NCBI GenBank assembly: GCA_964565665.1
Contig: CAZMFZ010000111.1
Coordinates: forward strand, 1 to 12,095
Length of the DNA stretch: 12,095 nt
Origin: CAZMFZ01 sp964565665
Lineage (GTDB): Bacteria > Bacteroidota > Bacteroidia > Cytophagales > UBA9547
Direction of reading: 5' to 3'
Made by a program: the position numbers and the translations under genes. The notes below the pieces were generated by a model. The model did no database searches and had not been told where the DNA came from. It saw only the letters and a list, made by a program, of their open reading frames with translations. Of this stretch, positions 8,037 through 12,095 are shown in pieces. Position 1 is the stretch's first letter. Every line of letters starts with the position of its first letter.

Positions 8037-8465
8037 TTAGAAACTCATTTTGGGTCTAAAATTATCCCAATAATTTCTAGGTGTTACAATTTTACTGTTT
8101 TCAAATTTTGATAATATAAAATGTGTGGTATTGCCTGTAATTAAAAAGTCGGCAATACTCACAGATGCAAATTCTAAAAATTTATTATCGCTAGCATAAG
8201 TTAATAAATCTATTTTAATATTTCGATTATAATATGTTGGTAAATCTTTAAATTTTGCCAACACAACATCTGACTTACTTTTGAAATTCGGAAATTTCAG
8301 AAATTTATCCCTATTAAAGACCTCAATATACTCTTCTAGAATATATATTGATAAGCATACTTCCACCGATTTTGTAAGTACTAAGTCAAATAAAATTTTA
8401 GTTGGGTATGAATTTGAAATCATAGCTGATACGATTACATTAGTATCAAGAATTATTTTTTGCAT
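8037..8465 (-). CDS. PIN-domain toxin (COG1569-type)
   Basis: Protein of 142 residues of the PIN-domain toxin family, which act as Mg-dependent ribonucleases. Acidic residues of the active site are in place: Asp7 in ILDTNV, Glu44/Glu45 in YILEEYIEVF, Asp93 in SDNKFLEFA and Asp106 in ADFLITGN, followed by the family's THF motif. The start ATG at 8465 overlaps the 3' end of the antitoxin frame by 20 bases in a different frame, a normal arrangement for translational coupling. The toxin reading frame is intact although the antitoxin frame contains a stop codon. Its TAA lies 24 bases before the TTG start of the sigma-54 activator. Confidence 0.85.
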   Translation of the reverse strand: MQKIILDTNVIVSAMISNSYPTKILFDLVLTKSVEVCLSIYILEEYIEVFNRDKFLKFPNFKSKSDVVLAKFKDLPTYYNRNIKIDLLTYASDNKFLEFASVSIADFLITGNTTHFILSKFENSKIVTPRNYWDNFRPKMSF

Positions 8466-8676
8466 CTCTTACAGCCCTTATTTCCGCATTTATTTCATCT
8501 AAACTCATATCCGAAAGGCCTATTTTTTAGGCAATTGAGTTGCTATCTTTCAATGATTGCCTTGCATACTCTAAGGTGATTTTTTCAATAAGGTCTGTAA
8601 ACTTTAATTCTAGAGTAGTATTTAAATTGTATTGTTGGAAATCAGTTTCGCTAATTTGTATTTGAATTGTTCTCAT
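8446..8676 (-). pseudogene. Antitoxin of the PIN toxin, interrupted by an in-frame stop
   Basis: From the ATG at 8676 the frame reads MRTIQIQISETDFQQYNLN..., continues to SLKDSNSIA at residue 49 and hits TAA at 8527-8529. The same frame then continues without a shift as KIGLSDMSLDEINAEIRAV up to TGA at 8446-8448, for 76 codons in all. The second half (GLS.M.LDEINAEI.AVR.AK) is what I expect at the C-terminus of antitoxins paired with COG1569 PIN toxins, so one substitution (for example GAA, CAA or AAA to TAA) probably broke a normal gene. A 49-residue product could still be made, and an ATG at 8508 could restart a 20-residue tail. The stop lies in a small hairpin, GCCTA-AAAAA-TAGGC (8521-8535 region). 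Confidence 0.72.
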
Positions 8677-8710
8677 TACTAAATATTTTATTAAGCATTA
8701 TGACTTATGC

Positions 8711-8718
8711 CAAAATTA
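8711..8718 (-). promoter_or_regulatory. Candidate -7 promoter box of the toxin-antitoxin operon
   Basis: On the minus strand TAATTTTG is an exact match to TAnnTTTG. A start point about seven bases downstream would leave a leader of roughly 27 bases before the antitoxin ATG at 8676. No TTG is seen at the -33 position; that place is taken by the inverted repeat at 8722-8748. Confidence 0.5.
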
Positions 8719-8721
8719 CAA

Positions 8722-8748
8722 ACCAATCTGCAATTGTGGCAGATTGGT
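8722..8748. promoter_or_regulatory. Inverted repeat, candidate operator of the toxin-antitoxin operon
   Basis: Two perfect 10-bp arms, ACCAATCTGC and GCAGATTGGT, separated by seven bases (AATTGTG). The repeat lies three bases upstream of the -7 box, covering the -33 region, where an autoregulating antitoxin would be expected to bind. On the plus strand a T-run (8754-8761) follows six bases later, so a rightward terminator is the alternative, but no rightward gene ends nearby. Confidence 0.5.
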
Positions 8749-8963
8749 GTATAGTTTTTTTGCGATCATATTTTACAAAATCACAAAGATTGGAAAACCA
8801 TCCTTGATTCACAGTATTGATAGGCAAATCCTTACCGCTTTGCTAAATATTCATTAATGCACGTCCGAGATAATTATACTCACTTAAATATTATTGAAAC
8901 AATTATATACTGCATTTTATTTAACGGAAGAATTTAAAGATATTGTCAAAAAAAAGCCCTCCA

Positions 8964-10385
8964 ATGAGAAAGAACTTAAAATTGAATGCCTCGCTATGGC
9001 AACTGCTTATTATTAGTATTGTAATATTTATAAGTGCGTGTAAAAAAGATGAAGTAAAACCTAATAATAACTCCTCAATCAATACTTGGATAGATTCCAA
9101 CATGAGATATATCTACTACTGGAATGATAAAATACCTGCCAGTGTAGATAAATCTAAAAACCCTAAAGATTATTTCGATGCCTTATTATACAAAACGGAA
9201 GACCGATTTTCTTGGATTCAGGAAAATTTTACCGATTTGATAAATTCACTCAACGGCATAGCTAAAGAAGCTGGCTACGATTTAAAGCTGTATCGTGAAA
9301 GCGAATCGAATAAAAATGTGATTGCTCAAATTACATATATCAAGCCAAATTCGCCTGCCTCAGATGCAGGGCTGAAGCGTGGCGATGTAATTACAAAAAT
9401 CAATAGCACACAAATAACTACCGACAATTACCAAGATTTAATCAATAATAAAATAGCCGAATCGCATACAGTTACCTACAATCCCTCAGACGCAGCCAAC
9501 GAACAATTATTGAGTCCGGTTACCAAATCTTTGAATGTGGTAGAATACACTGAAAACCCCAATTATCTCTCGAAAGTGATTACCATTGGCGATAAAAAAA
9601 TTGGGTATTATGTATACAACTTTTTCGCCCCCGGCACTGGCGACAATTACGATATCGAGATGGACAATATTTTTAGTCAGTTCAAATCCGATGGTATTAC
9701 CGATTTGATACTTGATTTTCGGTTCAATTCGGGCGGTGCGGTTTCTTCAGCCACTAATCTGGCGAGCCTTATTGCACCAAGCATTACAAAAAATGATATT
9801 TTTTATAAGAGCACTTTCAATGCCCAAGCACAAAGAGATATATTGGCCGATCCTGAGTATGGGCCAGATTTTTTAATCGAACACTTCAAAGAAAAATCGC
9901 AAAATATTGGCTCTTTACTCTCAGGCAATAAAGTATACGTACTCACTGGAGAATATACGGCCTCGGCTAGTGAATTGATTATCAACGGATTGAGGCCATA
10001 TATGACCGTATATTTAATTGGTGAAACTACCTACGGCAAAAATGTAGCATCTACCACCATTTACGACCCGAAAAACCCAAACAATAAATGGGGGTTACAA
10101 CCAATAATATTAAAAACAAGCAATAGCAAAGATGAATCTAACTACAGCAATGGTTTCATTCCCGACATTAAAATTAGTGATGACGATTTGTATATTCTTC
10201 CTTTGGGCGATAATAAAGAAACCCTTCTTAGCTTGGCTTTGGAAAACATTACAGGTACAACAATACTAGCTCGTAAATCAAATAAAACCAAACTTGAATT
10301 TGTAAATAGCTCTGGATTGCTCAAGCCTCGCAGCTTTGCGATGACAGTAGAAAGCGAAAAGTTTAAAAAGTTTTTAACTCGCTAG
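8964..10385 (+). CDS. S41 family (CtpA-like) peptidase, lipoprotein
   Basis: Protein of 473 residues from the ATG at 8964; a TTG at 8943 would add seven residues ahead of the signal peptide and is less likely. Residues 1-25 are a signal peptide with a hydrophobic core (LLIISIVIFISA) and lipobox Cys26, followed by KKDE and an Asn-rich stretch, so the protein should be a lipoprotein on the periplasmic or outer face. An N-terminal region with MRYIYYWNDKIP (47-58) is typical of Bacteroidota S41 proteins. A PDZ domain follows at about 115-165 (SPASDAGLKRGDVITKIN). The S41 core begins at about 205, with LILDFRFNSGG (248-258), the catalytic Ser336 in TASASE and Lys359 in GETTYGKN. The protease probably degrades or trims exported proteins at their C-termini. 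It is divergent from the toxin-antitoxin operon and is followed by a strong hairpin. Confidence 0.92.
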   Translation: MRKNLKLNASLWQLLIISIVIFISACKKDEVKPNNNSSINTWIDSNMRYIYYWNDKIPASVDKSKNPKDYFDALLYKTEDRFSWIQENFTDLINSLNGIAKEAGYDLKLYRESESNKNVIAQITYIKPNSPASDAGLKRGDVITKINSTQITTDNYQDLINNKIAESHTVTYNPSDAANEQLLSPVTKSLNVVEYTENPNYLSKVITIGDKKIGYYVYNFFAPGTGDNYDIEMDNIFSQFKSDGITDLILDFRFNSGGAVSSATNLASLIAPSITKNDIFYKSTFNAQAQRDILADPEYGPDFLIEHFKEKSQNIGSLLSGNKVYVLTGEYTASASELIINGLRPYMTVYLIGETTYGKNVASTTIYDPKNPNNKWGLQPIILKTSNSKDESNYSNGFIPDIKISDDDLYILPLGDNKETLLSLALENITGTTILARKSNKTKLEFVNSSGLLKPRSFAMTVESEKFKKFLTR

Positions 10386-10475
10386 TTGCAATAGGATGGG
10401 TTTGTTTGCGTTTTGATAGCTCAAGTACACAAACTAATAGTAGAAAATTGAATGGTTAAAATTTACTGACAAATT

Positions 10476-10520
10476 AATATTCAGTCGATAATATTCAACG
10501 AATATTATCGACTGAATATT
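10476..10520. terminator. Perfect 20-bp hairpin downstream of the S41 gene
   Basis: AATATTCAGTCGATAATATT (10476-10495), a five-base loop CAACG, then its exact reverse complement (10501-10520), followed by TTAAAT. It stands 90 bases after the S41 stop and 32 bases before the next ATG. An intrinsic terminator is the simplest reading, but the stem is unusually long and AT-rich and the T-run is short, so a protein-binding palindrome or remnant of a mobile element is also possible. Confidence 0.55.
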
Positions 10521-10552
10521 TTAAATGTGATTCAATAAACCTATTTCAAGCT

Positions 10553-10738
10553 ATGCTAGAATACAGCAAAACTATTTTGGAAAAAGTGAGCTTCGACCCA
10601 CAATTGTTTCAAAAAGAACTCAACAAATCTATCAGTTGGGTGAGCAAGCACGAACGGAAAATATTGCTGAACTGGTGCCTGGTAGAGTTTGGAAATCGCC
10701 ACGCCCACACCATATTAAACTGCTTTTCAGGTAGGTGA
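10553..10738 (+). CDS. Small conserved-looking Bacteroidota protein
   Basis: Protein of 61 residues: MLEYSKTILEKVSFDPQLFQ followed by KELNKSISWVSKHER and LLNWCLVEFG. I recall short Bacteroidota proteins with this layout (a YSKTIL.KVSFD start, then a KA..WL...E helix and W....FG), of unknown function. It is soluble and probably helical, with no signal peptide and no recognisable catalytic motif. It sits between the 20-bp hairpin and the DinB-type pseudogene, 43 bases before the latter. The tail after FGNRHAH looks less conserved, and I cannot exclude a small change there. Confidence 0.6.
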   Translation: MLEYSKTILEKVSFDPQLFQKELNKSISWVSKHERKILLNWCLVEFGNRHAHTILNCFSGR

Positions 10739-10781
10739 TTTGAAAAAATAAAAACTGGTCTAATTTCCGTCAAGTATTTTT

Positions 10782-11316
10782 ATGGATATAGAAAAACTAA
10801 AATTCCCCATTGGTAAGTTTGAAACGCCTAAAGATTTCAGCTCGGCAAATATTGAAGCTTGAATAGGCGATATTGCTGCCCTATCCGAAAGATTAAAGCA
10901 GGAACTTAATGGTATTTCTGAAGACAAACTGAATAGCCCTTACCGCCCTGATGGTTGGACAGTGAGACAGGTTGTACACCACTTGGCCGATAGCCATGCC
11001 AATGGCATTGTTCGTACTAAGCTGGCTTTAACAGAAAGCAACCCAACTATCAAGCCCTATGAAGAAGCAGAATGGGCTACACTACCTGATTATAATTTGC
11101 CATTAGAGCCATCAATGCAAATATTATCGGGTATTCACCCTAAGGTGGGTAACATTATTGAAATCGCTAACTCTTGCTGATTTAGACAAAACATTTTTCC
11201 ACCCCAAGCATCAGAAGTCATTTTCTCTCAAAACCCAGATAGCCAACTACGCTTGGCATAGCAACCACCACTTGGCTCATATCAGGCTTGTAACAAAAAG
11301 CTTAGAATGGCTGTGA
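10782..11316 (+). pseudogene. YfiT/DinB-type metal-dependent transferase, nonsense codon plus frameshift
   Basis: The 535 bases encode a DinB-superfamily protein of the YfiT (putative metal-dependent hydrolase or bacillithiol transferase) group in two frames. The first part reads MDIEKLKFPIGKFETPKDF and then NIEA-stop-IGDI: TGA at 10860-10862 stands where the family has Trp (EAWI). The frame continues through YRPDGWTVRQVVHHLADSH, with the first histidine of the metal site, and NPTIKPYEEAEWA. One extra A at 11142-11143 shifts the frame; the product then resumes as RWVTLLKSLTLADLD..., FFHPKHQKSFSL and YAWHSNHHLAHI, with the remaining metal-binding histidines, and ends at TGA 11314-11316. With both lesions repaired it would have 177 residues, a normal length. 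TGA is used as a stop by other genes here, so it is not read as Trp. Confidence 0.88.
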
Positions 11317-11345
11317 AAGATTGCAAACTAGAAAGTAAAGAACAC

Positions 11346-11353
11346 TATTTTTG
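11346..11353 (+). promoter_or_regulatory. Candidate -7 promoter box in gene-free region
   Basis: TATTTTTG is an exact TAnnTTTG match with a TTG at 11321-11323, 22 bases upstream, a little further than the usual spacing of about 19-20. No rightward reading frame follows, so any transcript would be non-coding or a long leader. The consensus is short and may occur by chance. Confidence 0.25.
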
Positions 11354-11640
11354 TATCTAAATAAAGGCAAAAAGAAACTAATTAAGATGTTGTAAAGTAA
11401 GCCCTCTATGAATGGAGAGGTTATCTTTCAAATGACCAAAGAAAGACGCAATACCATTGGTTGTTAGCAGAGTCTCCGCCCATCCGACAAGCCGCTTAAG
11501 GCAATAGACGAAAGGTATAAAAGCCGAAAGGAAGAACCATGCGCCAACCCGACCCAAAACCCACAAAAGCCAGCCCAATCCTGCAATAATTGTACTTTTT
11601 AAAGATGCCCCTTTTTTCCTAGATATAACACTTAAAAACA

Positions 11641-11680
11641 AGCCACCAAGTATATACTTATAAGTGTATTCTTGGTGGCT
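11641..11680. repeat. 40-bp near-perfect palindrome
   Basis: The outer arms AGCCACCAAG and CTTGGTGGCT are exact inverted copies of 10 bp, and the interior TATATACTTATAAGTGTATT continues the symmetry through to the centre. In total 18 of 20 base pairs match, with one T-T mismatch and one G-T wobble and no loop. As RNA it would fold into a long stem; as DNA it resembles a dimeric-protein site or the tip of a mobile element. Confidence 0.8.
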
Positions 11681-11692
11681 GATGAATATTTG

Positions 11693-11708
11693 CCAAGGCA
11701 AGCCTTGG
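11693..11708. repeat. Small hairpin next to the 40-bp palindrome
   Basis: CCAAGG, loop CAAG, CCTTGG: a perfect 6-bp stem 12 bases after the 40-bp palindrome. It shares the CCAAG/CTTGG core with the palindrome arms, so the two may belong to one element. It is not followed directly by a T-run; TTTTTTA occurs about 15 bases later. Confidence 0.5.
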
Positions 11709-11897
11709 TATTCTTATATATTTTTTAGGTGCAACAAGTTCAAGTCTCCCGGCTATTTTAATGCCATATAATTCTTGCAGGTGCGAAAAGCTATAACTTA
11801 AACTCAAGATAGAACTATTATTTCGGATTCTAATTAATGGCTTTTTGTATAAAATTTAAGCTAATACAGTATATTTCATCTCTATTTTGATGTTAAA

Positions 11898-12095
11898 ATG
11901 AAAAACTTGCCGATTGAGAAAAAATTGCCTATAAAATTAAAGAAGCTCTACATTTTGGCTCTCAGTCTGGTAGCTTTTTTTTTGATTGTTGGGCAAATAT
12001 TAATTCAGGTTTCGATTACTAGCCAACAATCAGATTCGAGGGTGGTAAATATAGCTGGTCGCCAACGGATGCTAAGTCAACGGCTATGTAAAACC
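11898..12095 (+). CDS. Membrane sensor with PilJ-type N-terminal domain (partial, runs off the end)
   Basis: The first 66 residues are present; the gene continues beyond the window. A basic N-terminus (MKNLPIEKKLPIKLKKL) is followed by one membrane segment (YILALSLVAFFLIVGQILI, about 18-36) and then SDSRVVNIAGRQRMLSQRLC (47-66). This last motif is the start of the PilJ-type (type IV pili methyl-accepting chemotaxis transducer N-terminal) ligand-binding domain, found in the periplasmic part of sensor kinases, chemotaxis receptors and diguanylate cyclases. In Bacteroidota a sensor histidine kinase is the most common continuation, but the output domain is not visible here. The ATG at 11898 is preceded by a TGA-closed overlapping ATG at 11890 that is not used. 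Confidence 0.8.
   Translation, partial: MKNLPIEKKLPIKLKKLYILALSLVAFFLIVGQILIQVSITSQQSDSRVVNIAGRQRMLSQRLCKT

Larger units (their letters stand above)
11317..11897. other. Gene-free region of about 580 bases with palindromes
   Basis: I find no gene I can support. The longest open frame is leftward (11701 to 11378, 107 residues); it has two hydrophobic segments (about 36-66), but its first 30 residues are read through the palindrome at 11641-11680 and I recognise no family, so I treat it as doubtful. The stretch around 11500-11580 is noticeably richer in C and G than its surroundings. TATTTTTG at 11346-11353 matches the phylum -7 box and could start a rightward RNA of unknown kind. Two inverted repeats lie near 11641-11708. 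I checked for tRNA, tmRNA, RNase P and attC signatures by eye and saw none that hold up. Confidence 0.5.

Noticed and set aside
10860..10862. TGA read as tryptophan (alternative genetic code), suggested by TGA in place of Trp in the DinB-type gene.
   Set aside because: Other genes in the window end at TGA and use TGG for Trp, and the same gene has an independent frameshift.
11730..11755. GTTCAAGTCTCCCGGCTA resembles the T-arm and 3' end of a tRNA, possibly an attachment-site remnant.
   Set aside because: The T-stem does not pair and no acceptor, D-arm or anticodon arm is present nearby.
1..12095. CRISPR arrays, rRNA or tRNA genes, complete insertion sequences.
   Set aside because: Scanning by eye found no regularly spaced repeats, no tRNA or rRNA signatures and no transposase reading frame.

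Overview
The window looks like chromosomal DNA of a Bacteroidota bacterium, of the Sphingobacteriia/Chitinophagia/Cytophagia kind. The DNA is AT-rich. A secreted protein ends in a type IX secretion (T9SS) type A sorting domain. There is a short AraC-type regulator of a form common in this phylum, a Bacteroidota-style LptE lipoprotein, and several -7 boxes matching the phylum consensus TAnnTTTG. Clear Shine-Dalgarno sequences are generally absent, as expected for the group.

Layout. Positions 1-231 hold no gene I can support. From 232 to 3015 two leftward genes sit 15 bases apart: a large secreted VIT-domain protein with a T9SS tail, then a small MazG-like nucleotide pyrophosphohydrolase. Two rightward genes follow: a DUF1801 protein (3110-3451) and an AraC-type regulator (3656-4216). 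A sigma-54-like promoter lies about 60 bases before the regulator's ATG. From 8676 down to 4259 runs a long leftward block: an antitoxin gene broken by a stop codon, its PIN-domain toxin, a sigma-54 activator (AAA+ plus Fis-type helix-turn-helix, no receiver domain), LptE, the GTPase Era and a transglutaminase-like protein. The activator and LptE both appear to start at TTG. From 8964 rightward come an S41 (CtpA-like) lipoprotein protease, a strong 20-bp perfect hairpin, a small conserved-looking protein of 61 residues, a decayed DinB/YfiT-type gene with one nonsense codon and one frameshift, about 580 bases without a convincing gene but with a 40-bp near-perfect palindrome, and finally the start of a membrane sensor with a PilJ-type N-terminus that runs off the end.

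How it fits together. The core of the window is envelope and housekeeping: LptE (lipopolysaccharide export), Era (ribosome assembly), a regulator of the RpoN class, a secreted T9SS protein and a periplasmic or surface protease. Around this are signs of gene decay and small mobile or repeat elements: a toxin whose antitoxin reading frame is interrupted, a DinB pseudogene, a tandem 14-bp repeat that has become part of the LptE signal peptide, and several unexplained inverted repeats. I do not see a complete undescribed multi-gene system. The most unusual points are the broken antitoxin beside an intact toxin, the repeat at the start of lptE, and the palindrome-bearing gene-free region near the right end.
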